A DNA stretch of 64,000 nt. Source: Epiperipatus broadwayi (Eukaryota; Onychophora; Udeonychophora; Euonychophora; Peripatidae). The position numbers were made by a program, and so were the translations under genes. The notes beneath the pieces are model-generated. The model did not search any database and had not been told where the DNA came from. It saw only the letters and a program-made list of their open reading frames with translations. The DNA is taken from assembly GCA_028023455.1 (NCBI GenBank), contig JAQFVV010000234.1:62001-126000 (forward strand), written 5' to 3'. This document shows, piece by piece, positions 12,387-24,890 of the stretch (positions within the stretch are counted from its first letter, which is position 1; every line of letters starts with the position of its first letter).

Positions 12387-13075
12387 TGGAGCCAACGAAA
12401 GAGACAGTGAATGCTGACTCTGATGTTTATTTAAACAAAAATACGCTTGTTTGGAGGTCTTGGTAAAGCTCCATCTATTGAACATAAATACAAGCGATAG
12501 CAAGTTTATGTATAAAAAACGTGTTTTTGTTTTTCACATATATATATATATATATAAACTTCATCATATCCAATATTTCCAACTAAACATAAAATAAAAA
12601 TGTTATAATATTTAGCCTCTTGATAGAAGGTTTTATTACAAAAGTTAAAAAAATTGAAAAGGATGTATTACTTTGGTTTCTTATGCATATATATGAAAAC
12701 TAAAGTGTTTTGTCTCTATATTACATATAGGGTGCCAGTCAAAAGACAGTTCTCTTTTTATATACAATAACCTGGTTGTTTACATTCACTCTTAACCTTG
12801 GATAGTTAACTTATATTGATTACTGGTCTAGTAAGAGCTTTCTAATTAAGTAATTATAAATGGAAAATCTTACATACTAAATATTTTCATATAAATATAA
12901 TTATATTTACATACTCTATATGAATATTATTTTACCATAATATATATATATATATAATTGGAATACAGACATTGATTACTAATTTATATATATATTATAA
13001 ATAATTTTAATGAGAAAAATTATAAAATATGTATTTTAATTAATCTTTTGCACTGTTTAATTCTTATCAATTGTA

Positions 13076-13480
13076 AAATAATAAGGAGGTTTAATATCAC
13101 ATGATTTTACAGAGTTGTGTATGTCAGTATTTGCTGCTTGTTTATTTACTATATTATTCTTAAATGTATTTATCAATATTGCTTTCTTAATCTTTCTTTT
13201 TTTTATGATTTCTTTCTTCCATTAATATTTTTATATCATTTACATTAAAAGTAAATTTGTAATTAGGAAAATCTTGTAATTATAAATTTACTTTTAATGT
13301 AAATGATATAAAAATATTAATGGAGAAAAGAAATCATAAAGAGAGGAAAATTAAAAAAACTATATTGGTAAATAAATTTAAAGATAATATAGTAAATAGA
13401 AAAGCAGCAAATACTAACATATACAGCTTATGGAAAATCATGTGATATTATACTTCTGTATTATTTACAGTTGATAAAGA
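13076..13480. repeat. Long foldback (MITE-like) element
   Basis: Two arms of ~190 bp are nearly perfect complements around ~13270. TATTTTTATATCATTTACAT on the left pairs with ATGTAAATGATATAAAAATA on the right, and the outer parts (TATCACATGATTTTAC and its complement) also pair. No open frame of interest. It looks like an old inverted-repeat transposon or a paired insertion in intron 2. Confidence 0.65.
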
Positions 13481-13556
13481 TTATAATGTAACTGAAAGTG
13501 CACTGATTAAATATATATTTTTTATCATTAAAATTATTTGGAACTTACATTTAGTA

Positions 13557-14120
13557 TTAAATAGTCAAAATGAGTCATAGATCACATGATTCTATTCTCT
13601 TAAGCTTGTAAGTTATAAACAATGCTTAGCCAGAGTCAGCATTTAAAATATCTCTGTCAGGAACCCCCCCAACCCCTGACCCTGGTTTCATACTTTGGCA
13701 CTCCTCAGAGAGTTGCCAGGGTAGGTTCAGATACTAGATCTAAAAATACCAACCCAAAGCCAAGCACTTAATTAAAAGTTATCTATTGAGTGTAAAATCT
13801 GAAAATTTCAGATACCTACATGTCTTCAAACCCAGATATCCAACTCAAATAACTATATGGGGCTAATAGATCTTCAGCCATACCATATATTAGTAATCTT
13901 AGCAATATAAAATTGCATAAGACTTATGGTAGAGGCTATAAATAGTCAAAATAAGAGTCATATATCACATGACCCTATTCTCTTAAGCTTGTAAAATTAT
14001 AAGCAATGAGGATTACCAATTTCTCAACAAGCTTTGTTATAAATGCTAGCCAGAACCAGCATTTGAAATATCTCTATCGGGAACTCCCCCAAACCCCTGA
14101 CCATGGTTTCATGCTATATA
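13557..14120. repeat. Direct repeat pair, ~380 bp apart
   Basis: 13557-13694 and about 13937-14114 share AATAGTCAAAATGAG/AAGAG, TCTCTTAAGCTTGTAA, GCCAGAGTCAGCATTT-like and CCCCTGACC(C/A)TGGTTTCAT blocks. The copies have diverged by substitutions and a ~35-bp insertion in the second. It could be a local duplication or two copies of a short interspersed element. No coding sequence. Confidence 0.6.
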
Positions 14121-14150
14121 GTATATTTATAATGAGTATTTATAATTTTT

Positions 14151-14190
14151 TACACACACACACACACACAATATATATATATATATATTG
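14151..14190. repeat. (CA)n(TA)n microsatellite
   Basis: About ten CA units followed by about ten AT units, after the second copy of the direct repeat. Confidence 0.9.
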
Positions 14191-15229
14191 TACCAGGTGC
14201 ATTCAGAAGATGATTCAGAGTACTGTATTTGCTAGGTTTAACTGAGTTTAAACCTATTTAGCATAATTTTATATTTTTCTATTATAAATATTACGTGAAT
14301 GGACTGGCATTTCAAGCAGAGGGAAGATTATCATTGATAGCAGAGCTATCAATGGTTCCAATGATCAGACTGAGCTACGCAACACATAACATGATCGCAT
14401 TTTCAGACCCTGGCCCTCTTGACTGCTAAATTCAAATCCCTGTGATCCAAGAACTTTACTTGTTTTGAGGAAAACTTCCAGCGCCAGCTAGTTACACAAA
14501 GCAACTAATGTTCCAGGACACTAGGCCCATAATCAAGTACTTGAAATATCCCCTGACTAGCTCAATCAAAAAGTAATACAATAACAAATTACTTTATTTA
14601 GTGATAAAAGATTAACCAACACATATTACATTTAAAGATAATTTATTTTAACTACACATTTATTATTCTAATTTTAAATACTTTTATAAAAACTTAATTA
14701 AATTAGACAATGTTAATTACATATAATGACTACACGCACACTCTAAATTCATATAATAAAATAGAATATAACACAAGCATTGAATAATACATGGCATTTA
14801 ATAAATACATGAAATCAATATAAAATATTATAAAGCATTCACATACACAATATTTCAAAACATGCACATCAATAGTTCTTTATGCATACTATAGAGTTCA
14901 TTTATTAACTGACTCTGGGATGCTTCAAGGATTGCAATGGCTACATTAATTAGAAATGAAAATAAGAATATGTTATTTATTACCTAGGATTTCAGAACGT
15001 GGATACTTCTTGCTGTTTGTTGTGAACTTTATTTTCAATAGGATTTTGTCTTCTTGCTGATTGCTGCTTCACGTGAAAATCTTTCCAACTGGTTGGATTC
15101 AAAGTTTTGTAGAGGTATATATGCTTACTATTCCATGATACTATTCTTAGAGAGTTACATATCCTGGTGGTTTTTTAAGTTGTTGTTAAGTAGGCATCAC
15201 ATTTACTGGGAAAAATTGCTGATCTTCAC
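14191..15229. other. Intronic sequence, nothing assigned
   Basis: The patch 14290-14560 is less AT-rich and contains GATCAGACTGAGCTACGC and TTCAAATCCC. These are loosely like tRNA promoter boxes but in opposite orientations, so no tRNA or SINE call is made. The rest is plain AT-rich sequence. Confidence 0.4.
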
Positions 15230-16795
15230 TAGTCTCAGATCCATAAGTAAGAACTGGTAATTAAAAACCTTTTTTTTTCAAACACATAGGCATAATTTCT
15301 TTTAGTATCAAGTTATTTCTATCAGAAGCACTCCCATCAAGTTTAATTCTGTAGTTAATTTCATCCATTATATTTGTATCTGTATTGATAATCTGACCAA
15401 GGTATTTGTAACTGTTAACTTCTTCTAACTCATAATCAATCTTTATTTTCATATTTTGAGAAAATCCATTAAACATTACTTTAGTCTTTTTAATATTTAT
15501 CTTTAGTTCTATTTTTCTACTTTCATGTGATAATTCCTGCAATATTTCCTGCAGCTCTAAAGTATTATTTGCAAAAATAACTATATCTTCTGCAAAATCT
15601 AAATGACTTAAATAATCTCCATTTAAAATAGGCAAAACTCTCCATACAGTAGTGGCACTCAGTGGCAGCCAGAGTAATCAATGGAAGCCTTCTGGCATCC
15701 ATTGATTACTCTGGCTGGCAAAAATGGCACTACTGTATGTAGAGTTTTGCCTGTTTTAATAACAGTTATGTGCAAGCATAAGAAATGGTGATCATGTGAT
15801 GTTTGGTGGTTTAATCTCCATTTATTTTCATTCCTTTTGCTTCCCATTTTAATCTCCAAAATACTTCTTGCCAAACTGCTGTAAAAAGTTTTGGAGATAT
15901 GGAGTCAGCCTGTCTTACACCCTTCTCAATGTTGACTAGTATCATTATGTACTCCAATTGTTGCTGTTGCATTTTTATAAAGATTCTTTAAAATATGACA
16001 ATATCCTGGATCTATACCTTGATGATCCAATGCTTTAATCACTGAAGAAATGTTTATAGAATCAAATGCCTTTTCATAATCTACAAATTCAAAGCATAAT
16101 GGTAACTCGTATTCATTTGTCCTTTCTATAGCTTCTCTCAATACCTTGATATAATCTATGGTACTAAAACCACTTTTAAATCCAGTTTGTTCTCTTGGTT
16201 GGTAGAAATCCAATGTACTCTGTAGATGAGTTGTAATTATCTTGGTAAAAAGTTTGTATAAAACTGATAAAAGGCTGATAGGTCTGTAATTTCTAATATC
16301 TTCTTTATCACCTTTTTAAAATATTAATATTAATACTGCATTCTTCCAAAAATCTGGTACATCTTTATCATTTAAATATTTGGTATATAACTTCGTTAAA
16401 AATTTTTTATTTCTTCACCTGCTTTTTTTAATATATCAATTATAATTCCATCATTACCTGGAGCCTTTCTTTTCTTCATACATTTAATTGCATGTCTCAC
16501 TTCTTCATTTAAAATTCTGGGCAATTCCGAAGATGTAATAGATATAGGAGGGACTTGTTCTTTGTTACAACATAATTCTTGATAGAAGTTTTTTACCCAT
16601 TTTATGATGTTATCTCTTTTTTTAGTAATAATTCCATCTTTTTTACTTATTGCAGATATAAATTTCCTACCAATACCAAAATATTGGTTTACACTCTTGA
16701 GACTTTTATTCTCTTCTACAGCTTTCCTTGCTAGTTCACAGTTATATTTTCCTATATCATTTTCAACTCTTTCCCAATACAATATAAAACTATTA
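15230..16795 (-). mobile_element. 5'-truncated RTE-type LINE, minus strand
   Basis: The minus strand encodes, in broken frames, ERVENDIGKYNCELARKAVE (16782 down), EVRHAIKCMKKRKAPGNDGI, QPREQTGFKSGFSTIDYI, CFEFVDYEKAFDSI (RT motif A region), then HLDFAEDIVIFANN (the RT motif C equivalent) and EEVNSYKYLGQIINTD. These match the LINE at 32938-36125 block by block. The 5' end (endonuclease) is missing beyond ~16795 and the 3' end is cut at GAGACTAGTG near 15230, before most of the C-terminal region. The catalytic DD reads ED (ADD to AED). A 186-bp palindromic insert splits it at 15626-15811. It is a dead copy. Confidence 0.85.
15626..15811. mobile_element. Palindromic insert in the LINE with 13-bp target duplication
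   Basis: The insert interrupts the LINE's homology to its sister copy exactly here. TAATCTCCATTTA is present on both sides (15613-15625 and 15812-15824), a 13-bp target-site duplication. The insert holds a near-perfect foldback centred at ~15695: GGCAAAACTCTCCATACAGT and its complement, and CCAGAGTAATCAATGGA and its complement. The sequence right of the foldback (15755-15811) is non-palindromic. A 13-bp duplication is long for a DNA MITE and may point to LINE-assisted insertion. Confidence 0.7.
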
Positions 16796-18249
16796 TAATA
16801 TAAAATCTCTTATATAAGTATTCATTGACAGATCTTTTGTTTTTTGGCAAATTTTATTTCTCGTTTCAATTTCTTATTCGATTTAAAGAAGAATGATGCG
16901 AAAGAGGGAGACAGAGAGAGTTAAAAGTTTGTGTGTGTGTATGGAAGGAGCAAAATACATGATTTTGAAAATGTAAACCAATTTCAAGTAGCCATATTCT
17001 TATTTGTAATTGAAAAGTAAAAATCTATTTGGAAGTTTGCATTCTTCTTTTGTTTTTAGAAATTTTATGTTTTAAAAAGTAAGAGAAGAGAGATAGAGGG
17101 TGGAGAATTAGTAAATATTACAACTAAATTTATAAATCCACTGTGTATCTAAAATATTAGTTTTCATTGATAAATCTTTTGGCCAACTTTTATTTTTTAA
17201 AAATTCAATGCGAATTAAAAGATGAAAAGAAAACATCATATTCCCGTTGCTGCTGGCATGTTACAAGAAATATTTTTTATAACTTGTTAGAAATTAGTTC
17301 CAATATAAACTTTGTTGTTAATTTAAAATGTTTCTGGAAATAATAATAGTCTTGGTTTATATTTAAACGATTGTATATATTATTTAGTAATTTTTAATTA
17401 AAAAATATCCAAATCAATACAAAAGTTTTTATATTAATGTTTTCTTTTGTTTTGCTTGCCTTTATATCTAGTCGTTAATTTGTATTTGGAGTGTTTGATG
17501 TGTATTGAATTGAAGCTGTATCAAAGTCCACAGAGGAATTCCCTTCCCTGCCCCATCATTTTTTCTAGCCTTACTTTTTAAAAAGCCAATATGAAAAAAA
17601 AAAATTAAAAAAAAAAACTTTTAACGACAAAATCATATAAAATTTCCAAATCAAACCTGTCAATTAAAACAGGTTGTTTAAATTAGGAAATATTAAAGAC
17701 AAAATCATATAAAATTTCCAAATCAAACCTGTCAATTAAAACAGGTTGTTTAAATTAGGAAATATTAAAGACATCTCCCATCCCTCCTCTCTTTCTCCTC
17801 ACTTTTTAAAAAGTAAATAAAGAAAGAAGAAATTTACACAAATTTTTAAAGATAGAATAATAAAAAATCCAAAATAACTCAAAAGAACTTTGAAATTCTA
17901 AAACAATTGATTTTGTAAACCGATATTAGGTATAGAGCAATGAGAAACCCAAAGAAACCTTCAAAACATTCCATTAGAAATTGAATAAAAAACAGATATT
18001 ACTTCAAGTTAGCCAAAGAAAAAACAACAACCTGTCAATGAAAAGTAATAGTAACAAGTTTTAGATCACACATTAAATTTACAAATTAAGTCGCAGATAT
18101 TTTTACTAAGATAAATCATCATTTTTTTAAAAGAAATCTTCACATGATTGATTAGACATCACAGTATTGTTTAATGATCTCAAAGTAGTGTTTTAAGAGT
18201 TAATAAAAGATAAAAATGAAAATATAGATAGCCATTTAGATTGGTACCA
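16796..18249. other. Intronic AT-rich sequence with a short tandem duplication
   Basis: Anonymous, with purine-rich GAGAG and poly-A tracts. The only clear structure is the 72-bp duplication listed separately. No exon signal with the gene's motifs is seen. Confidence 0.5.
17626..17769. repeat. Perfect 72-bp tandem duplication
   Basis: Unit 17626-17697 is repeated immediately at 17698-17769, apparently without a mismatch. The unit begins GACAAAATCATATAAAATTT and contains CAATTAAAACAGGTTG. Absence of divergence suggests a recent replication slip or an assembly artefact. Confidence 0.9.
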
Positions 18250-18264
18250 TTGTTGTTGTTGTTG

Positions 18265-18328
<64 letters not shown>
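18250..18328. repeat. (TTG)n(TTA)n microsatellite
   Basis: Six or so TTG units run into about twenty TTA units, ~110 bp upstream of exon 3. Confidence 0.95.
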
Positions 18329-18440
18329 CATTATTTGATTTAAGATGAAAAAAAATAATTTACTTGATGTGTTTAGAGAGAAAGATAATTATTAATGGGG
18401 AGACATTATTATCATAGTTATTTTTATTTTTTTATGATAG

Positions 18441-18583
18441 GCGGTGGCTGTTTAATATGGTGTCATACTAATAATGGAACAATTAAATCATCTGGTGCTC
18501 ATTTATTAGATGGAGTTTATTGTGGACCAGAAGAAGAACAAATAAAAGTATTTGAATGGTTTTGTATTCAAGGAGTTTGTAAA
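18441..18583 (+). CDS. ADAMTS-like exon 3: core of cysteine-rich domain
   Basis: The acceptor ends ATGATAG and the donor is GTATGT. Two leading bases join the leftover A of exon 2 to make Ser, then 47 codons ending in phase 0. Motifs in order are GGCLIWC, then AHLLDGVYCGPE, then WFCIQGVCK. This reproduces the C-x-L-x-C ... (V/L)-DG-x-x-C-G-P ... C-x-x-G-x-C signature of the ADAMTS cysteine-rich domain, which in family members helps bind substrate and matrix. An open frame continues into both flanks, but the splice sites and the phase match define the exon. It is the most diagnostic exon of the gene. Confidence 0.85.
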
Positions 18584-18683
18584 GTATGTAGTAATAATTA
18601 ATTACTAAGTAACACACATACTCTGATTTACAATTATTTCCATTTTAAACAAATGAATTAATTTTTAATTTTTTTAATTTTAG

Positions 18684-18735
18684 AAACTTAATTGCATAAC
18701 ACTAAGCCTTCAATCCGTGGATTACAAATGTTCTC
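18684..18735 (+). CDS. ADAMTS-like exon 4: end of cysteine-rich domain
   Basis: A 52-bp exon only 100 bp after exon 3. The acceptor is TTTTAATTTTAG and the donor GTAAGT. Phase 0 in, 17 codons, phase 1 out with leftover C; the other two frames have stops. It encodes KLNCITLSLQSVDYKCS, matching the Gly-Cys-Asp...Asp-x-x-Cys segment that follows C-x-x-G-x-C in ADAMTS proteins. The usual continuation Cys-Gly-x-Cys-Gly-Gly and the spacer domain are absent. The leftover C joins the next exon at 27459, a TSP1, in frame. The small size and short intron suggest it is spliced together with exon 3. Confidence 0.75.
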
Positions 18736-20089
18736 GTAAGTTTTATTTATGTTTAGAGATTAACAAATTTGTATTTATTTAACTGACCTGAAACATGTTA
18801 TCAAGTTAAAAATTAAACATTATTCTTTCCTAATACCACGATAATTATCTAACACATATAGCAGTAGAAAAAATAGTTTTTAATTCACAAGAAAGCCAAG
18901 GTTTTTTAAATGAATGCTACAAATAATGGATAGCTATTTTTGAAAAGGAATAATAATTAAATTTAGTTTTCAATAAATTGTTTAGTTAAGTTTTGTAGAG
19001 TTATTGAAATTAAGAAACATTAAAATAAAATATGATAATGTTGACTTCAAATTTAAAGATTTCATTTTCATTCTGCATTAATATTTAAAATTAATAAAAA
19101 ACAAATTATTTAATTTTGCAAATTAAATGTGTAATACTTTGACTAATTGAAACAAAATACTTTAAAATCAGAACTCGTAACAGTAATTTATAAAGAAAGA
19201 AAAACTCAAAGTAAATATTTATTGGACTATTTATTAGATATATATTTTATCATCATTTAAAAGTATAATACATAACTATAGGAAATTCAAGCTTTATGGC
19301 TTTCAATACATTGAAGTATAAAATTGAAAATTATTTAAATTCACATCTCTTAAATTACAGCAATCACTTTTTTCAAATGCCACATAATGTTTTTATAATT
19401 ATCAATAAATTTTTATAAGCATGAACTTGAATTTCTCTTTAGACATATCTGTATATAAATGTTAATCGTAAAGTAAAACACAAAACATTTTTATTTAATA
19501 TTATTTTTTTTCAAAAGCAGCCGAAAATGGAAAATTATTTCTGAGATGCATCTTTAGTGAACTAGTAACTTTAAGTAATCCATGAATGTATTATCTCAAA
19601 TATGTATGGGCATTTGTTCTATATTGTATCGATTGCCAAGCAAGATACATAATTAACTACAAGAGTAATTTTTTTTTCTGCTACTAATTTTTGGATAACA
19701 ATATTAATAAAAACAATAGTTAAAAAACAGAGAGAAAAATAATTCTTTTTCTTTACAAATTTAATGTTGATTGTGTCATCTCTAAGATTAAAGTTTATAA
19801 CTTAAAAAAAATACACTTCGATAATATGTTGTTGTGAAATGATTCTTTTAATTTAAAATAAATATTTTATGTATAATTATATACTTATTATTATTATTTT
19901 GAGCTCAATTGGAATTCTGGCAACATAAGTGTATTAAAATATAATTCGAATAAAAACAGTTTGGGTGCAATAAACCACCGCTTTTGCATTCTTACTGCAT
20001 CAGTGTTTGCATTTGTTTTTTCCATCTCCTTATTTCATGTTCATAGTCTTCCACATGTCCAATAAGCTGAAAACTTTTTATTTATCATT

Positions 20090-20092
<3 letters not shown>
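18736..20092. other. Intron 4, first part, nothing assigned
   Basis: AT-rich sequence with no exon motif, long repeat or palindrome that I can support. Confidence 0.5.

Positions 20093-20174
<82 letters not shown>
20093..20174. repeat. (TA)n microsatellite
   Basis: About 80 bp of AT dinucleotide with one GTA interruption near the 3' end. The Ile-Tyr open frame over it is not a gene. Confidence 0.95.
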
Positions 20175-20224
20175 TTAAATACATGTATAGTATATATACT
20201 TAAACTAGATGTAATTATAAAAAA

Positions 20225-20575
20225 ATTAATCCCAGACTTTCAAGCACCTTCAGACATCTATTCCATCTTATACAACTGATACGCATGATCACATACATAT
20301 GAAAAAAATAAATGATCTCCAATATACATATTTCATTCTAACCCAGCACTCATCAATTGGTCTGGATAATCATCTCCCATATATATACAATCAGTGCTCA
20401 GTTTGAAGTTTTGCTATCTTAATATAAACTGAGCACTGATTACATACATATGTGTAGAACATTATCTGGACTAAATGATGAATCCTGTTTCAATCTCAAT
20501 CTCAATATATATATATATTGGAGATCATTTATCTTCTCACATGTATGTGGTCATGTGTATTGGTTGTCTAATATG
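20225..20575. mobile_element. Foldback element, family shared with 52605-52830
   Basis: Outer arms pair: TAAATGATCTCCAATATA near 20310-20328 with TATATTGGAGATCATTTATC near 20512-20531, extended by CATGATCACATACAT and its counterpart. An inner pair (ATCAGTGCTCAGTTTGAAG / ATAAACTGAGCACTGAT) forms a second hairpin. The left part is similar to 52605-52760 (ACTGATACGC, ATAAATGATCTCCAATATA versus ATAAATAATCACCAATATA, ATCAATTGGTCTGGATAATC versus ATCAGTTGGTCCAGATTATC). It is a dispersed non-coding inverted-repeat family. Confidence 0.6.
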
Positions 20576-21329
20576 GAGTGGAAGACTGAAGGAAGCTTGA
20601 CAGTATGGGTTTAATTCCCCTATAAGCTTTTGTTATGTAAATTTAACATTATTTTCTGTTATAATTTTTTTCATATATAATTTATTTATACAATAGTTTT
20701 TTAAAATAGTACATATAAAAAAACTGACATTAATCAATACAATATATGGTTTTATGATTCATTTTACTAAAAATGTCTTACTTCTACACTGTAAATTTAA
20801 AAAAATGGGTTTAAAATAGTAAATAACTGTGGCAGACTAAATTGTAACCTTGTAAATGGGTATACTAAAATATGGTGTAAATAAAGAAATTTAAATACAA
20901 AAAAAAAACATCCACATTGCATATTATCAGGTCATTTCTTTCAACAATATTATAAGATTCCCTTGTATTTTGTTATTCCAATCAATTTAAGTGTATATAT
21001 TGAATCGGATAGCAGCCATTTCAAAAATTGTTTCCAAAAGTAGAACTAACTTTTGGTTTTATTAAATTTAAAGCATAAAACTAGTTAAAAATTTTTTTCT
21101 ATAAAAGTACATGTATAAAACACATACTCAGTTATATTTAAAATAGGTCATTTAATTTTTTTTTATAGAATTGATTTTAAAATAATTTTCTTTCACCACT
21201 TGTTTTTAATCAATTTGATTAAAAACAAGCAAGCTTGTTAATTACATTCCTGTCTCTTTTATTTTAATCATTTCTAAGTTCATTCTAAAAGTGGAAATTT
21301 AATTTTGTGTTGCTGTTTTTGTTTAAAAT

Positions 21330-23340
21330 AATTCCTGGTTAGAATTCTTCATTAGATTGAGAAGGATATTGATATTTGCCCTGCCCTAAGGTATAGAATT
21401 CGACAACAAAAAACGTTTTCAGGGGAAATGTAGCATGATATAAATAACCCCATAAATTTGGGACAATAGTTTTTTTTATTCTTGGCTGCAACAAGCTAGT
21501 CCAAGTGACTTCTTCAACATTCATACTGTATTGTTAGCAGATCAGACATTTAATTTCTTAAACCATTTTGCTTTCCCTAAGATGTCAAAAATACTACTGT
21601 ACATTTTGTAATCAACAAGATGCATTGCTAACTTAAACCAAGATGGACCCATGATTGCCTGCTCTTCTTCAGTCATGCTACAAAGGAGTAAAATAAACTG
21701 GATTCACCAATATGCCTCTACATTTGCTGCTTTCAAAATGAAACATCTGAAATATGAACTCAAATAAAAGTGGGCACTCATGGAAACTACATGAACTTTA
21801 CTTTACCATAAGGTAAATATTTTTTTTATTTTTGCCAGAATATATTCTTTAGTTAAATCTTCTCTCAATCTCAAAAATAAATCTGTATTCTTAATAATGA
21901 TTTAACCTCATATTTGTTAGCTGTATTTGTTTTTCATTATATTTTGCCATGTGTCTTGGAATCTTAGTTTTAAGATTCCAAGTTTGCTTTCAATTTATTT
22001 GTCAGAGAATGTCTAGTGAGTTTGTATTTTATATGCTTAATATAACTAATTATATGCCTAACTTTTTATAAATGCTTTAGCAGTCTTGTGTAATTTTAAA
22101 TTGGCTCACCTGTATTTATTTTATTTTCCAATAATTGATTTAAAATACTGTGTTTGCACTTTTTCAAACTGCAAAATCTTTTGGCTGGTGGTTTATTGTG
22201 TTTATTGTTCTGGTTTTTGTATTTGGAGATTTCGTCTTTTCTTTTTCTACAAGGCCCTATTTGTGTTTATGTCTCTGAAATAGGAAATTGGAATTGTTGT
22301 TCTTTGTAATTTTATAAATCACCAGCAGGAAGATAATATTAATCCCCTTGTAAATTACAGGTGAAAGAGAGTTTTTTTCTGCTAAAGTATTTAATGTCTT
22401 AATATTTTTTTACTCATTTACACTCCCCAATATACTAAACTTATAAAAATCTAGGTCAGCATTTATATTTTCTTGCCAAATTTATTTTGTCTTTATGTGT
22501 GGCTATAAATTTTATCAGTGGGTATATTCAGAACTTGGTTTGTAAATTTATTGATAATTAGAATTATTTCACTTTTTTAAAATATTTGGGCAGACGTAAC
22601 TGGTTTTCTAATTATTTACTTGTCTCCTATTGAGACCTCTAATTATTATTAGTTTTGGACACTTATTTGTTTGGGGATTCACCAGTTAAATGTCTGTTTT
22701 CTTTTTTTTTTTTTTATAGATTTAATATTTTATTAATTTAAAATCATCATGTCAGAGGATTTTCTAAGTTTGTTATTTCATTAAATTGGAGATGTAAATT
22801 TCCTCCAGTTTTTATAATTTATACTCTGACATATTAATTATATTTTTCTTTGGTTCTTGGGGTAAATCAATCATCTTTGCTTTAAACATGGTGTAAGATG
22901 CAGTTTCTACTGGCAATATGACATTCCTGGTCCTAATACATTTTCCAGGCCAAAAAATGCTTGCTGGCACTGGTTTCATTGATTTATTTCAAGAATGTGA
23001 TGTTTTTGTATCCGTGAAAGGAAAACAGTGTTGTGCTGAATCATCATCTGCTGAAAGAAATTTGTTCTGTCCCTTTCTAATTCTCTATTAGAAGATTAGT
23101 CTGTCTGCCAGAGCATTGAATTTTATTCTTTCTGGTATACACCTGAGCTAACCCTATTTCTTCTGTTATAAACTTTTACTTTATAATTTACATTTCTCTT
23201 AAATAAAATTGTAAAATTTGTTTAAACTTAATTTGGCTGACATTTGTCTTAGTGCTTTTTTTCTCAATTGTCTAAACAACATTTAAGATTTCTTGTTGCT
23301 CCCTGAATCTAGTCAGTGCAAACCATCATCCTCATCCGTT
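21330..23340 (-). pseudogene. Possible decayed coding sequence, family unknown
   Basis: On the minus strand several stretches read like degraded protein: MTEEEQAIMGPSWFKLAMHL near 21680-21620, PNLWGYLYHATFPLK near 21455-21411, and VPASIFWPGKCI with VILPVETASYTMFKAKM near 22970-22870. They are separated by stops and poly-T/A tracts. No domain could be named; a degraded retroelement or a processed pseudogene are both possible. This is a pattern call only. Confidence 0.25.
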
Positions 23341-23473
23341 TTGATCACAGTAAATAAATTTTCCAGATATGTAGTGGTCTGGTGGCGCCCTCTGTGATTA
23401 AGGATAGATAGAGTGTCCAGTACAATATGTATTAATCTATCCATCTATTGGTATATATAATTTTTTACATGCA

Positions 23474-24052
<579 letters not shown>

Positions 24053-24740
24053 TCACCTACTTACCTATCTATATATCTCTCTAATTATCTATATGTATAT
24101 TTATTAATTTATCTTAGCTATTTACCTACTGACTCACTTTCTGTCTTTATTTATGTCTGATTATGATTTCACAATCATTTTTTCATCCTAATTGAAGTTA
24201 TTTTTATAAATATAAACAATCAATGGATCATAGATGGTGATTTCATTATATGGACATCTTTAGCCCACTTTCTGGATTTTGATAATATCAATGAGAACTT
24301 AATATTCAAGTGTACACACATATTTGACATTGACTAATAACTTTAAGGTTTTTTATTTAATTTCTCTCTAATTAACTTGACACCATATTTCTCTGCAAAT
24401 AAGATACTATCTTATATTAATTTTTGCTCCCAAAGACACTGTAGGACTTATATCCAGGAGATATATTATTTTTTCATATACAAAAATCTACATTTATTCA
24501 ATATAAAAATGTACATTTATTCAAGAACTTCTTTTTACAGAAAGCTGTAAGATTTCTACATTAGGAGCTTCCCACAATTTCTTCTTGTACTCATCAGAAT
24601 AGCTTTTTTTTTGCACTCATTCTATTTAAATTTACCATTAAATCAAGTGTTAATTGAAAACTTGTGAGGAAGGAATGATAACAATAAATGATTACAGTTA
24701 AAAATAATATTTTAATTTGCGAGTGCCGATAATTGAAAAC

Positions 24741-24890
24741 TGAAATAAATTGAGATACTGCAAATCTCTAGCGCTCGTTACAATTGTGTGTTAGGTTTGA
24801 TGTCATTTTAGATGGCTAGCCTTGACATCTGATTGGCTGTTAGTTATGTATTGTAATGAATGCTAGAGATTTGCAGTATCTCAATTTATT
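24741..24890. mobile_element. MITE-like element with ~48-bp inverted termini
   Basis: AAATAAATTGAGATACTGCA opens the element and TGCAGTATCTCAATTTATTT closes it. The inverted similarity continues inward through the ATCTCTAGCG and TGCTAGAGAT blocks. The 50-60 bp core is unique. No open frame. Confidence 0.65.

Larger units (their letters stand above)
12066..12537. mobile_element. Foldback dimer of ribozyme-bearing repeat
   Basis: Two inverted partial copies of the ~0.4-kb repeat family found at 30.8-32.9 and 42.9-44.2 kb. The left arm begins GATCAATAGATGGAGCTTTA and the right arm ends with its complement GCTCCATCTATTG; the central part is GCTTGCAAACTGATAGAAAC. Each arm has a hammerhead-like core. 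The dimer is bordered on both sides by (TA)n preceded or followed by CA-rich or CAC sequence. There is no coding potential. Confidence 0.7.

Noticed and set aside
14340-14460. tRNA-like boxes suggesting a SINE or tRNA gene
   Set aside because: A-box-like and B-box-like words are on opposite strands and no cloverleaf can be drawn.
15659-15874. 71-codon minus frame
   Set aside because: Lies mostly in the palindromic insert of the LINE; it is a composite of insert and LINE in a wrong frame.
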